Assembly (NCBI RefSeq): GCF_012396365.1
Contig: NZ_JAAXPG010000048.1
Coordinates: forward strand, 1 to 33,236
Length of the DNA stretch: 33,236 nucleotides
Direction: 5' to 3'
Source: Nocardiopsis alborubida
GTDB lineage: Bacteria > Actinomycetota > Actinomycetes > Streptosporangiales > Streptosporangiaceae
A program made the position numbers and the translations under genes. Below are positions 7,547 through 15,633 of this stretch, one piece after another. The notes beneath the pieces were generated by a model, which ran no database searches, was not told where the DNA came from, and was given only the letters and a program-made list of their open reading frames with translations. Position 1 is the first letter of the stretch. Every line of letters starts with the position of its first letter.

Positions 7547-8467
7547 ATGACCGCATCCCCACCGCCGTCCGGAGCGGTTCCGGAGCCGGAGCGCCCGGCC
7601 CAGCGCACCTGCTACCGCCACCCCGACAGGGAGACGGGGGTCAGTTGCAGCAGGTGCGAGCGGCCGATCTGCCCGGACTGCATGGTCGAGGCGTCCGTGG
7701 GCTTCCAGTGCCCCGGCTGCGTCTCGGAGGGGAACCGCGGGGTGCGTCGGGCCAGGACCGCCTTCGGAGGCAGGGCCGTCGCCAGGCCGTACGTCACCTG
7801 GACGATCCTCGGCATGATGGTGGCCGGGTTCCTCGCCCAGTTGGGTACGTCCACCCCGATCGGGCAGGCGGGCGCCTCGCCACTGGTCTGGGAGTTCGCC
7901 ATGCTCGGCATCGGCCGGGTCGAGGACGGAACCCTGCTCGGGGTGCTCCCGGGCGAGTGGTACCGGCTCCTCACGGCCGCGTTCCTGCACGGCAGCATCT
8001 TCCACCTGTTGTTCAACGGGTACGCCATGTACCTGCTGGGAACGCAGCTGGAGCGCTGGCTGGGACACGTCCGCTTCCTGACCCTGTGGGCGCTCGGCGC
8101 GCTCGCGGGATCGGTGCTCAGCCTCCTGGCTGAGCCCAACCAGTTCTCGGTCGGCGCCTCCGGAGCGATCTTCGCCCTGTTCGGGGCGGTGCTCGTCATC
8201 GGCAGGCGTCTGCGCCTGGACCTGCGCATGATCGGCGTCCTGCTGGCGGTCAACCTCGTGCTGACCTTCGTGGTCCCCAACATCTCGTGGACCGCGCACA
8301 TCGGCGGACTGGTCGCCGGGCTCGTGCTCGGCGCCGTGTTCGCCTACCTGCCCGGGAAGTCCGCCGGGAACCGGGCCCGCACGGTCACGCACGTCCTGCT
8401 GGCGGCGGCGTTCGCCGCCCTGCTCGTGGCCCTGGTGGCCGCGGCACCGCTGATCATCCTCGGCTGA
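7547..8467 (+). CDS. Rhomboid family intramembrane serine protease with N-terminal zinc finger
   Basis: A 306-residue membrane protein from ATG 7547, with GAGGAGG nine bases upstream. Residues 20-60 carry a B-box-like zinc finger (CYRHP...CSRCERPICPDCM...CPGC). The rhomboid core follows with about six membrane helices. It contains the HGSIFHLLFNGYAMYLLG helix (148-165), the catalytic Ser205 in GASGAIFALFG and His251 in WTAHIGG, so the Ser-His dyad is intact. The enzyme should cleave single-span membrane proteins within the bilayer; substrates are unknown. Zinc-finger rhomboids beside ppiA and crgA are conserved in actinomycetes. A strong terminator follows. Confidence 0.92.
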   Translation: MTASPPPSGAVPEPERPAQRTCYRHPDRETGVSCSRCERPICPDCMVEASVGFQCPGCVSEGNRGVRRARTAFGGRAVARPYVTWTILGMMVAGFLAQLGTSTPIGQAGASPLVWEFAMLGIGRVEDGTLLGVLPGEWYRLLTAAFLHGSIFHLLFNGYAMYLLGTQLERWLGHVRFLTLWALGALAGSVLSLLAEPNQFSVGASGAIFALFGAVLVIGRRLRLDLRMIGVLLAVNLVLTFVVPNISWTAHIGGLVAGLVLGAVFAYLPGKSAGNRARTVTHVLLAAAFAALLVALVAAAPLIILG

Positions 8468-8479
8468 CGGGGGAGGGGC

Positions 8480-8513
8480 GGAGGCCCCGGAGGAGACCTC
8501 CTCCGGGGCCTCC
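8480..8513 (+). terminator. Strong terminator after the rhomboid gene
   Basis: GGAGGCCCCGGAGGA and TCCTCCGGGGCCTCC form a perfect 15-bp stem with a GACC loop, starting 13 bases after the rhomboid stop codon. A short tail, GTCGTTC, follows. Confidence 0.8.
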
Positions 8514-8577
8514 GTCGTTCACGGACGTCCTTGAGCGACCCCCGGTACCCGCGGTGTGCGGGCATGCCGAAGAGAGC

Positions 8578-8609
8578 TACCCACAGCCTGTGGATAACCC
8601 TGTGGAAAA
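8578..8609. promoter_or_regulatory. Cluster of DnaA-box-like sequences
   Basis: TGTGGATAA at 8589-8597 is the exact reverse complement of the consensus DnaA box TTATCCACA. TGTGGAAAA at 8601-8609 differs from it by one base. TACCCACAG at 8578-8586 is a weaker match in the opposite orientation. The first two are 12 bases apart, and CCACAG-C-CTGTGG (8581-8593) is itself a palindrome. The cluster sits between the converging rhomboid and crgA genes, so it is not a normal promoter position. oriC is expected between dnaA and dnaN, outside this window. Confidence 0.5.
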
Positions 8610-8714
8610 CCCGTGTCGTTGCTGTTCATCTGGGTGCGGACATGCCTGTGGAGGAGAGCACCCGAAGGGGGACCCGCGATCGTCGCCGGGCGATCCGACC
8701 GCCCGGCCGGGGGG

Positions 8715-8969
8715 TCAGTGCCAGCGCGTGGACAGGATGACGGCGATGATGATGCCGCTGAAGCCGATCAGCAGGTTCCAGTTCTGCCAGTCCTGCATGT
8801 AGGGGATCTGGCTGCCCGCGATGTAGTAGACGGCGATCCACAGGATGCCCAGCGTGAAGAAGCCGAGCATGGCCGGTGCCAGCCAGCGCGGACTGACCTT
8901 GGGCTTCTCCTTCGAAGGAGGCGGCGTGTAGACGGCCTTCTTCTTGCGATCGCTGCGGGACTTGGGCAC
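8715..8969 (-). CDS. crgA: Cell division protein CrgA
   Basis: An 84-residue membrane protein from GTG 8969, with GGAG eight bases upstream. The basic N-terminus (MPKSRSDRKKKAVYTPPP) precedes two transmembrane helices (about 39-61 and 67-84), and the protein ends in STRWH; length and layout are those of CrgA. CrgA is a septation regulator: in Streptomyces it delays or inhibits FtsZ-ring formation in aerial hyphae, and in mycobacteria it bridges FtsZ, FtsI, FtsQ and PknA partners. It lies immediately downstream of the pknB operon on the same strand. The trpG and sortase-type genes commonly found between crgA and pknB are absent. Confidence 0.93.
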   Translation of the reverse strand: MPKSRSDRKKKAVYTPPPSKEKPKVSPRWLAPAMLGFFTLGILWIAVYYIAGSQIPYMQDWQNWNLLIGFSGIIIAVILSTRWH

Positions 8970-9288
8970 GGTCGCTGCTCCAGTACGTGGGGCGGGTTCC
9001 TGAACGAGAACACAGTCTACGCCCCGGGGGGAGCCCCCGTCACCGGCGGGACGTACCGGATCCGCGTCAGGTTCCGGGGGCGCCGGGCCGGGCCCTCTCC
9101 GACGGCGGGCGCGTCTCCCCGCGCCCCGCACGCCGACGCCCGCCACCGCGCCGACGAAGCCGGTCCCCGCGGTGCGGTCCGCCCTGCCGGGCCGCGGATG
9201 AGTACCCCTCCAGGACACGGGCCCGTACACGACGACCGCTCCTCCACGGAAACCGTCCGCCTCGCGGCGACCGCCCGCACACGGCGGC
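8970..9288. other. Intergenic DNA between pknB and crgA
   Basis: About 320 very GC-rich bases without a credible ORF. The segment should contain the crgA promoter near 8980-9060, where the only AT-richer patch (GAACACAGTCTACG) lies. In many actinobacteria this position is occupied by trpG and class E sortase genes; no remnant of them is visible. Confidence 0.45.
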
Positions 9289-9320
9289 GGGCCGCCCCGT
9301 GCTCTCGCACGGAACGGCCC
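9289..9320 (-). terminator. Terminator of the pknB operon
   Basis: GGGCCGCCCCGTGC and GCACGGAACGGCCC form 14-bp arms (two G-U pairs when read on the minus strand) around a TCTC loop. It starts 18 bases after the pknB stop codon on the minus strand. Confidence 0.6.
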
Positions 9321-9338
9321 GCCGTCACGTCCGCTCCC

Positions 9339-11180
9339 TCAGTCCCTGCGCATGGACGGGAAATCGAAGCCGCCGTCGTCACCGCCGGGAGGGCTCTCGC
9401 CGCCGTTGTCACCGTCGGGAGGCGACTCCCCGCCCCCGTCCGGAGGGGACTCCCCGCCGTCGTCGCCGTCGGTCGGCGGCCCCTGCGTGGCCGGTTCGGT
9501 CGCGAGCACGACGTTCACCGTGCTCCCGGGCGCCACGCTCTGCCCCGACCCCGGGTCCTGCCGGATGACCGTGCCGACCGGACCCTCCGTGCTCGGCTCC
9601 TCGGAGAAGGAGGCGCTCAGGTCCCTCTGCGCCAGCGCCGACTCCGCGCCATCGCGGGTCATGCCGACCAGGTCGGGCACCTGCACCTCGTTGGGGCCCG
9701 AGGAGATCAGCAGCGTGATGTCGGTGTCCGGCGCGACCGCCTCCCCGGCGGCCGGGTCGGTGCCGATCGCCTGGCCCTCGGGCACGCTGTCGTCCGCCCT
9801 CTGCTCGGAGGTGACGTTCTCGAAGCCCGCGTCGTTCAGCGTGCCGGTCGCGTCGGACTCGGACTGGCCCTCCACGGACGGGATCTCCATGGCGTCCGGG
9901 CCGCTGGAGACGTGCAGGACGATCTCCTCGTCCACCGGGACCTCGTCGCCGGCGGGCGGGTCGGTCTCGATGACCTGGCCCTCCTCGACGTCCTCGCTCG
10001 CCTGCTGCTCCTGGGTGACGCTGTCGAAGCCCGCCTCGCTGAGGGACTCCTGGGCCTCCGCGACGGTGGACCCCGCCACGTCCGGCACCGCGGCGGTCTC
10101 CGTCTCGGGGCTCCCGCCCATCCTCAACAGCACGAACACCAGGATCAGGGAGGCGATCACGCCGACGCCCAGCAGGACCCACAGCGCGGTCTTGCCGCCG
10201 CGGTTCTTCTCGCGGTCGTCGTAACGGTCGTCGTAGTCGTCGTCGTAATCGTCGTAGTCGTCGTACCGGTCGGCGGGCGCGGGCGGCATCGCCGTCGTGG
10301 CACCGGCGGCGGCCATGGCCATGGTGCCCGCCTGGGTGGGCATCCCCGCCAGGCCGCGCTGGATGTCCGCGCGCATCTCGGCCGCGTTCTGGTACCGCTC
10401 CTCGCGGTTCTTGGTCATCGCCCGGAGGGTGACGTCCTCCAGCCAGTGGGGGATCTGGGGGTCGATCTCGCTCGGCGGGATCGGCTCCTCGCGCACGTGC
10501 TGGTAGGCGATCGAGACGGGCGAGTCGCCGGTGAACGGCGGACGCCCGGTGAGCAGCTCGTAGAGCACGCAGCCCGTGGAGTAGATGTCGCTGCGCGGGT
10601 CCACCCGCTCGCCGCGCGCCTGCTCCGGGGACAGGTACTGGGCGGTGCCGATGACCTGGGAGGCCTGCGTCATCGTCGCCTGGTTGTCGTCCATGGACCG
10701 GGCGATGCCGAAGTCCATCACCTTGACGTCGGCGCCTCGGGTCAGCATCACGTTCGCGGGCTTGATGTCGCGGTGGACGATCCCGTTGTCGTGGCTGTAC
10801 TCCAGCGCCTTGAGGATGCCGTCGACCAGCTCCGCCGAGCGCTCCGGCAGGAGGCGGCGGTCGTCGTCCAGCAACTCCTTCAGGGTCCGCCCGTCCACGT
10901 ACTCCATGACGATGTAGGGGATGGACACCCCGTCGATCATGTCCTCGCCGGTGTCGTACACCGCGATGATGGCCGGGTGGTTCAGGGAGGCGGCGGACTG
11001 CGCCTCCCGTCTGAACCTGGCCTGGAAGATGTGGTCCCGGGCCATGTCGTGTCGGAGGGTCTTGATGGCGACGAGCCGGTCGAGACGCAGGTCGCGTGCG
11101 CGGTAGACCTCGGCCATGCCGCCGCGCCCGACGATGGTGTCGAGCTCGTAGCGTCCGCCGAGGAGCCGGGGCTGGGACAT
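9339..11180 (-). CDS. pknB: Serine/threonine kinase PknB with three PASTA domains
   Basis: A 613-residue transmembrane kinase. The kinase domain (about 11-275) has the glycine loop GRGGMAEVY, Lys40, catalytic HRD Asp138, DFG Asp157 and GTAQYLSPEQ, numbered as in M. tuberculosis PknB. Of its two main activation-loop threonines, Thr171 is kept but position 173 is Ala. An acidic juxtamembrane run with repeated DDY units (304-322) precedes the single membrane helix (331-353). Three PASTA domains follow (about 364-427, 430-496, 498-562), one fewer than the mycobacterial protein, then a Gly/Pro/Asp tail with GGESPP repeats. PASTA domains bind muropeptides or lipid II; the kinase phosphorylates cell-wall and division proteins. 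It is the last gene of the block, 78 bases after pknA. Confidence 0.96.
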   Translation of the reverse strand: MSQPRLLGGRYELDTIVGRGGMAEVYRARDLRLDRLVAIKTLRHDMARDHIFQARFRREAQSAASLNHPAIIAVYDTGEDMIDGVSIPYIVMEYVDGRTLKELLDDDRRLLPERSAELVDGILKALEYSHDNGIVHRDIKPANVMLTRGADVKVMDFGIARSMDDNQATMTQASQVIGTAQYLSPEQARGERVDPRSDIYSTGCVLYELLTGRPPFTGDSPVSIAYQHVREEPIPPSEIDPQIPHWLEDVTLRAMTKNREERYQNAAEMRADIQRGLAGMPTQAGTMAMAAAGATTAMPPAPADRYDDYDDYDDDYDDRYDDREKNRGGKTALWVLLGVGVIASLILVFVLLRMGGSPETETAAVPDVAGSTVAEAQESLSEAGFDSVTQEQQASEDVEEGQVIETDPPAGDEVPVDEEIVLHVSSGPDAMEIPSVEGQSESDATGTLNDAGFENVTSEQRADDSVPEGQAIGTDPAAGEAVAPDTDITLLISSGPNEVQVPDLVGMTRDGAESALAQRDLSASFSEEPSTEGPVGTVIRQDPGSGQSVAPGSTVNVVLATEPATQGPPTDGDDGGESPPDGGGESPPDGDNGGESPPGGDDGGFDFPSMRRD

Positions 11181-11258
11181 GTCGTGTAGTGATCCTCGTG
11201 TCTTCCGGAGGCCGCCCGCGGGCCGCCGCCTACCCTGAACGTCTCTCGCTCACGGTCT

Positions 11259-12767
11259 CTAGGTGGTGCCTTCTTCTCCGCCGCCTTCATTGCCGCCGCC
11301 GCCTTCATTGCCGCCGCCACCGCCACCGCCGCCGCCGTTGTTCGGGGGAGTCTCCTCGCCCCCTGGCGGTCCCGGGGTGCCGTTGTCGGGCGGAGGGCTC
11401 TGGCCGCCCTCGGAGTCGTCGTCCTCGCCGTCCTCGGGAGCGTCGCTCTCCTCGTCGCCCTCCTCCGGGGAGGGGATCGGGCTCTCCACCGGGTCCTGCG
11501 GCCCCGTGTTCCAGCCGGTGTCGCCCTCCGGGGCCACGGGGACGTCCGCCGGGGCGGTCTCCACGGGCTCCTCGGTCTCCTCCGGTGAGGAAGAAGGGGT
11601 CGCCGCGGGAGGGTCGACGGTGTCGCGCATGTTGCCCACCTCGGACCTCCCGTTGGACAGGAATCCGGCCACCACCGCGGCCGCGATGATGATCGCCGCG
11701 GCCGCGGCCGCGAGGATCACGGGCACGCTGACGCGGCGGCGCCGCTCCGGTGCCCCGGCCAGCCTAACCGACTCGTCCTCCTGACCGGTGACGGTGGTCG
11801 GCTGGCCTGCGGTCCGGTACGTCATCGCACCCGAGCCGGGTCCGGTCACCGCTCCCACCACCGCGGTCTGGGCCATGCCCTGGAACCCGGTGGAGGGCGT
11901 GGGCGGACCGGTTCCGGCGTTGGAGCGGATCACCGCGGCCGTGTGCGCGACCTCGCTGGCCGACGCGGGACGGTCCTCGGGCTCCTTCAACAGCAGGGAG
12001 GACACCAGGTGGTCGACGTCCGCGGGCACGTCGCCGGGCAGCTCCGGCGGCTCCTCGCGGGTGTGCGCGAGGGCGAGCGCCACCGGGGTGTCGCCGGTGA
12101 ACGGCGGTGTCCCGGCCAGGCACTCGTAGGCCACCACGCCGAGGGCGTACAGGTCCGAGGAGGAGGTCGCGGGCCTGCCCGAGGCCTGCTCGGGGGAGAT
12201 GTACTGGGCGGTGCCCATGACCATGCCGGTCTGGGTGAGGGTGACCGACATGTCGCCGCGGGCGATGCCGAAGTCGGTCAGCTTGAGCTGGCCGTCCGGG
12301 GTGACCAGCAGGTTGCCCGGCTTGATGTCGCGGTGCACCACGCCGCGCGCGTGCGCGGCGGCCAGGGCCTTGGCCGCCTGGCACACGAAGTCCAGGGTCT
12401 GGTCCGCGCTGAGGCGGCCCTGCTCGCGCAGGACCTGGGAGAGAGGTTCGCCGACCACGAGTTCCATGATCAGGAAGGCGCGGCCGTTCTCCTCGCCGTA
12501 GTCGTAGACCTGGGCGATCCCGGGGTGGGAGAGGCCTGCGGTGATCCGGCCCTCGGTGCGGAACCGCTCCCTGGCCGTCGGCTCGGCCATCTGGGAGGGG
12601 TGCAGCAGCTTGACCGCCACGGGCCGGTTGAGCAGGGTGTCGGTGGCCTTCCAGACCGTACCCATGCCACCGGAGCCCACCTGCTCCTCCAGGCGGTAAC
12701 GATCGCTCAGAACGGTCCCGGTGAGGTCACCGGGACCGTTCTGGGAAGACGGTTCGTAGGCGCTCAC
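11259..12767 (-). CDS. pknA: PknA-like serine/threonine kinase without PASTA domains
   Basis: A 502-residue single-span kinase from GTG 12767. The kinase domain (about 24-280) has GSGGMGTVW, Lys53, HRD Asp147, DFG Asp165 and an activation loop rich in threonines (SVTLTQTG, 174-181) before GTAQYISPEQ. A transmembrane helix lies at about 347-369, and the extracellular part (about 130 residues) is disordered: Pro/Glu/Asp-rich, then almost pure Gly with two NEGGGG units. Position between pbpA and pknB identifies it as the PknA equivalent, which in mycobacteria controls cell shape and phosphorylates FtsZ and Wag31. Its GTG overlaps the pbpA stop by one base (TAGTG), implying translational coupling. 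The long extracellular tail differs from the short one in mycobacterial PknA. Confidence 0.9.
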   Translation of the reverse strand: MSAYEPSSQNGPGDLTGTVLSDRYRLEEQVGSGGMGTVWKATDTLLNRPVAVKLLHPSQMAEPTARERFRTEGRITAGLSHPGIAQVYDYGEENGRAFLIMELVVGEPLSQVLREQGRLSADQTLDFVCQAAKALAAAHARGVVHRDIKPGNLLVTPDGQLKLTDFGIARGDMSVTLTQTGMVMGTAQYISPEQASGRPATSSSDLYALGVVAYECLAGTPPFTGDTPVALALAHTREEPPELPGDVPADVDHLVSSLLLKEPEDRPASASEVAHTAAVIRSNAGTGPPTPSTGFQGMAQTAVVGAVTGPGSGAMTYRTAGQPTTVTGQEDESVRLAGAPERRRRVSVPVILAAAAAAIIIAAAVVAGFLSNGRSEVGNMRDTVDPPAATPSSSPEETEEPVETAPADVPVAPEGDTGWNTGPQDPVESPIPSPEEGDEESDAPEDGEDDDSEGGQSPPPDNGTPGPPGGEETPPNNGGGGGGGGGNEGGGGNEGGGEEGTT

Positions 12768-14221
12768 TACTGAACCACTGCCTCCATCATCTGACGGGCG
12801 ATCGGGGCGGCGATCTCGCCGCCGCTGCTGCCGCCGTACTCGACCACGACCGCGACCGCGATCTGCGGGTCGTCAGCCGGGGCGAAGCCGATGAACCAGT
12901 TGTGGGTGGGGCTGTCCGGGCCGGTCTCGGCGGTACCGGTCTTGCCCGCGACCTCCATACCGGAGATGGCCGCGTTGGTTCCCGAGCCGCCCGGCCCGGT
13001 GACCAGGGTCATCATCTCGGTGAGGCTCTCGGCGGTGCTGGCGCTGACCGCCTGCGAGTAGCTCTCCGGGCTGGTCTGGGTGACCACGGACAGGTCCGAG
13101 TCGCGCACGGTGTCCACCGCGTAGGGCTTCATGACCTCACCCGAGTTGGCCACGCCCGCGGCGACCATCGCCATCTGGAGCGGAGTCGCCTGCACGTTGG
13201 ACTGGCCGATGCCGGCGCGGCCCAGGATGTTGGGGTCGCTCTCCACCGGGGCGCTGCTCGGGATCACCGACAGCGGGACGTTCAGCTCCTCCTCGCGGTT
13301 GAACCCGAACGCGGTGGCCTGCTCCGACAGGGCCTCGCCGCCCATCTCGATCGCCCAGTTGGCCATCGAGGTGTTGCAGGAGATCTGGATCGAGTGCGCC
13401 AGGGTGTCGGGCTGGCCGCCGTTGCAGGTGCCGCCCGGGGTGGCGTTGGGCAGGTTCCCGCCCAGGTCCATGTTGTCGGGGGCCTCCTGGGTGGACTCCG
13501 GGGTGGCGCCCAGGTGCTCCATGGCCGCCGCGGCGGTCACCACCTTGAACGTCGAGCCCGGAGGGTAGAACTCGTGGAGGGCCCGGTTGAGCAGGGGCTT
13601 GCGCGGGTCGGCCTCCAGCTCCGTGTAGTTGGTCACGGCCGAGTCGATGTCGGTGATGCTGACGACCTCGTTGGCGTCGTAGGACGGGTAGGACACCGCG
13701 CCCAGGATCGCCCCCGTGCTGGGGTCGAGCGCCACGGCCGCGCCGTTCTTGTCGCCCAGGTTCTGGAAGCCCTCGTAGGCCGCCTGCTGCACCTCCGGGT
13801 CCAGGGTGAGCTGGACCTGGGCGCCCTCGGGCTCGCGGCCGGTGATGATGTCGCGGAAGTTGCGCACCGCCAGCCGGTCGTCGGTGCCGTCGAGCAGTGA
13901 GTTCTCGGTGAGTTCGATGCCCGAGGCGCCGTAGGTGCGGAAGGAGCCGACGATCGGCGTGTACAGTCCGCCGCCCTCGTACATGCGCTGGAACTCCGCG
14001 GACTCGCTCTCGCCGGCGATGTTCTCCGAGTAGGCCACGTTGTCGTCCGCGACCAGGATGGGGCCGCGGGCCTCGCTGAGCCGTTCGGTGAACTGACGCC
14101 GGTTGAGCGGGTCCTCCTTGATCGCCTGCGCCTGGAAGCCCTGGAGCCAGGTGACGTTGGCCATCAGGATCAGGATCAGGAGGAAGGCGAAGATGCTGAG
14201 TCTGCGGATCGGTGTGTTCAT
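12767..14221 (-). CDS. pbpA: Class B penicillin-binding protein PbpA
   Basis: A 484-residue transpeptidase that cross-links peptidoglycan outside the membrane. An N-terminal membrane anchor lies at about 8-26. A PBP dimerisation region follows, then the transpeptidase domain with its three motifs: STFK with nucleophile Ser223, SCN (281-283) and KTGT (427-430). Length and the RRLSIFAFLLILILMANVT start match actinobacterial PbpA. In this operon PbpA works with the SEDS glycosyltransferase encoded just upstream. Its ATG overlaps the rodA stop by four bases (ATGA), and its stop overlaps pknA by one base. PbpA is a known phosphorylation target of PknB in mycobacteria. Confidence 0.96.
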   Translation of the reverse strand: MNTPIRRLSIFAFLLILILMANVTWLQGFQAQAIKEDPLNRRQFTERLSEARGPILVADDNVAYSENIAGESESAEFQRMYEGGGLYTPIVGSFRTYGASGIELTENSLLDGTDDRLAVRNFRDIITGREPEGAQVQLTLDPEVQQAAYEGFQNLGDKNGAAVALDPSTGAILGAVSYPSYDANEVVSITDIDSAVTNYTELEADPRKPLLNRALHEFYPPGSTFKVVTAAAAMEHLGATPESTQEAPDNMDLGGNLPNATPGGTCNGGQPDTLAHSIQISCNTSMANWAIEMGGEALSEQATAFGFNREEELNVPLSVIPSSAPVESDPNILGRAGIGQSNVQATPLQMAMVAAGVANSGEVMKPYAVDTVRDSDLSVVTQTSPESYSQAVSASTAESLTEMMTLVTGPGGSGTNAAISGMEVAGKTGTAETGPDSPTHNWFIGFAPADDPQIAVAVVVEYGGSSGGEIAAPIARQMMEAVVQ

Positions 14222-15627
14222 CGTCGGATCACCTGTGTCGCGCCCTCGTCCTGGATGGCCTGCGGTGCGGGGCGTCGGGCGTTGTCACTGATGCGGAGCA
14301 GGATCCCCATCATGATCCAGTTCGCCAGCAGCGCGGAACCGCCCGCCGCCATGAAGGGCGTGGTCGAGCCGGTCAGCGGGATCACCCGGGTCAGGCCGCC
14401 CAGGACGATGAAGACCTGGTAGGCGAGAAGGAAGGCGACACCGCTGGCCAGCAGCTTGTTGAACGCGCCGGTGGCCGCGAGCGCCATGCGCATGCCGCGC
14501 TCCACCAACAGGCCGAGCACCATGAGGATGGCGAGCAGGCCGGTCAGGCCCAGCTCCTCGCCGATCGTGGCGAGGATGAGGTCGCTGTCGGCGGCGAAGG
14601 TGCTGTACAGCTCGCCGGCGCCGAGGCCGGTGCCGAAGAGGCCGCCGTAGGCCATGCCCACCAGCCCCTCCACCAGCTGCTGGCTACCGCCGACCGCCTC
14701 GTACACCTCCTGGTCGAAGGCGTTGATCCAGATGTTGACGCGGGCCTGGACGTGCCAGAAGAGCAGGTAGGCCACGAACGCCCCGGCCGCGAACAGGGCC
14801 AGGCCGATGGTCACCCACGAGGAGCGCTGGGTGGCCACGTACAGCATCGCCAGGAACGTGCCGAAGAGCAGCAGCGAGGTGCCCAGGTCGCGCAGGAGCA
14901 CCAGCATGCCGATGGCCAGTACCCAGCCGACCAGGATCGGTGCCAGGTCGCGCGCCCGGGGCAGTTCGATGAGGGTGAAGCGGCCGATCTTGATCGGCTT
15001 GCCGACGATCTGCAGGACCTGGCGTTTGCTCATCAGATAGGACGCCAGGAAGATCACCAGGGCGATCTTGGCGAACTCCGACGGCTGCATGGTGAACGGC
15101 CCGATGCCGATCCACAGCCGCGCGCCGTACACCTCCTGGCCCAGGCCGGGGATGACCGGCAGGGCGAGCAGGACGATCGCGCTCAGGCCGCTGACGTAGG
15201 TGTAGCGCTGGAGGACGCGGGGGTCCTTGAGGAAGATGATGATGAGGAAGCACAGGACCAGGCCGATCGCCGTCCACATCACCTGTGAGCCGGCCCCGGC
15301 GCGCTCGATGTCCTCGGCCTCACCCGCCTGGATCCGCCAGATCATCGCCACGCCGACCCCGTTGAGGAACAGGGTGCAGGGCAGGATCAGCGGGTCGGCG
15401 TAGGGAGCCACGAAGCGCATCGCCACGTGCGCGGCGGCCGACAGGGCCGCGAAGGTCAGGCCCACCGTCCACATCGCGGAGGGGACCTGGCCGTTGAGGT
15501 TGAGGCCCGCGATCGCGATGCCCGCCATGGTGATGACGATGGCGAAGAGGATGAGGACCAGTTCGGCGTTGCGCCTCTTGACGGGCGGCAGCGCGGTCGG
15601 CGCCTCGGGTTCGGAAGCCTTACTCAC
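14218..15627 (-). CDS. rodA: SEDS family peptidoglycan glycosyltransferase, RodA/FtsW type
   Basis: A 469-residue polytopic membrane protein with about ten to twelve hydrophobic helices and a short cytoplasmic N-terminus. Family hallmarks include ARLWIGIGPFTMQPSEFAKIALVIFLASYL, LLRDLGTSLLLFGTFLAMLY, a large extracellular loop (about 280-340) and the GLTRVIPLTGSTTPFMAAGGSALLANW segment near the C-terminus. SEDS proteins polymerise glycan strands from lipid II and pair with a class B PBP, here PbpA. GTG 15627 begins six bases after the pstP stop codon, and the 3' end overlaps pbpA by four bases. RodA is chosen over FtsW because of operon position; the two cannot be separated firmly by eye. Confidence 0.94.
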   Translation of the reverse strand: MSKASEPEAPTALPPVKRRNAELVLILFAIVITMAGIAIAGLNLNGQVPSAMWTVGLTFAALSAAAHVAMRFVAPYADPLILPCTLFLNGVGVAMIWRIQAGEAEDIERAGAGSQVMWTAIGLVLCFLIIIFLKDPRVLQRYTYVSGLSAIVLLALPVIPGLGQEVYGARLWIGIGPFTMQPSEFAKIALVIFLASYLMSKRQVLQIVGKPIKIGRFTLIELPRARDLAPILVGWVLAIGMLVLLRDLGTSLLLFGTFLAMLYVATQRSSWVTIGLALFAAGAFVAYLLFWHVQARVNIWINAFDQEVYEAVGGSQQLVEGLVGMAYGGLFGTGLGAGELYSTFAADSDLILATIGEELGLTGLLAILMVLGLLVERGMRMALAATGAFNKLLASGVAFLLAYQVFIVLGGLTRVIPLTGSTTPFMAAGGSALLANWIMMGILLRISDNARRPAPQAIQDEGATQVIRR

Positions 15628-15633
15628 GTGGGC

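Noticed and set aside
8578..8609. Chromosomal origin (oriC)
   Set aside because: Only two or three DnaA-like boxes, no AT-rich unwinding region, and no dnaA or dnaN neighbours.
8613..11189. An 858-codon plus-strand frame opposite pknB
   Set aside because: Antisense to the well-supported kinase gene; composition is typical of a shadow frame.
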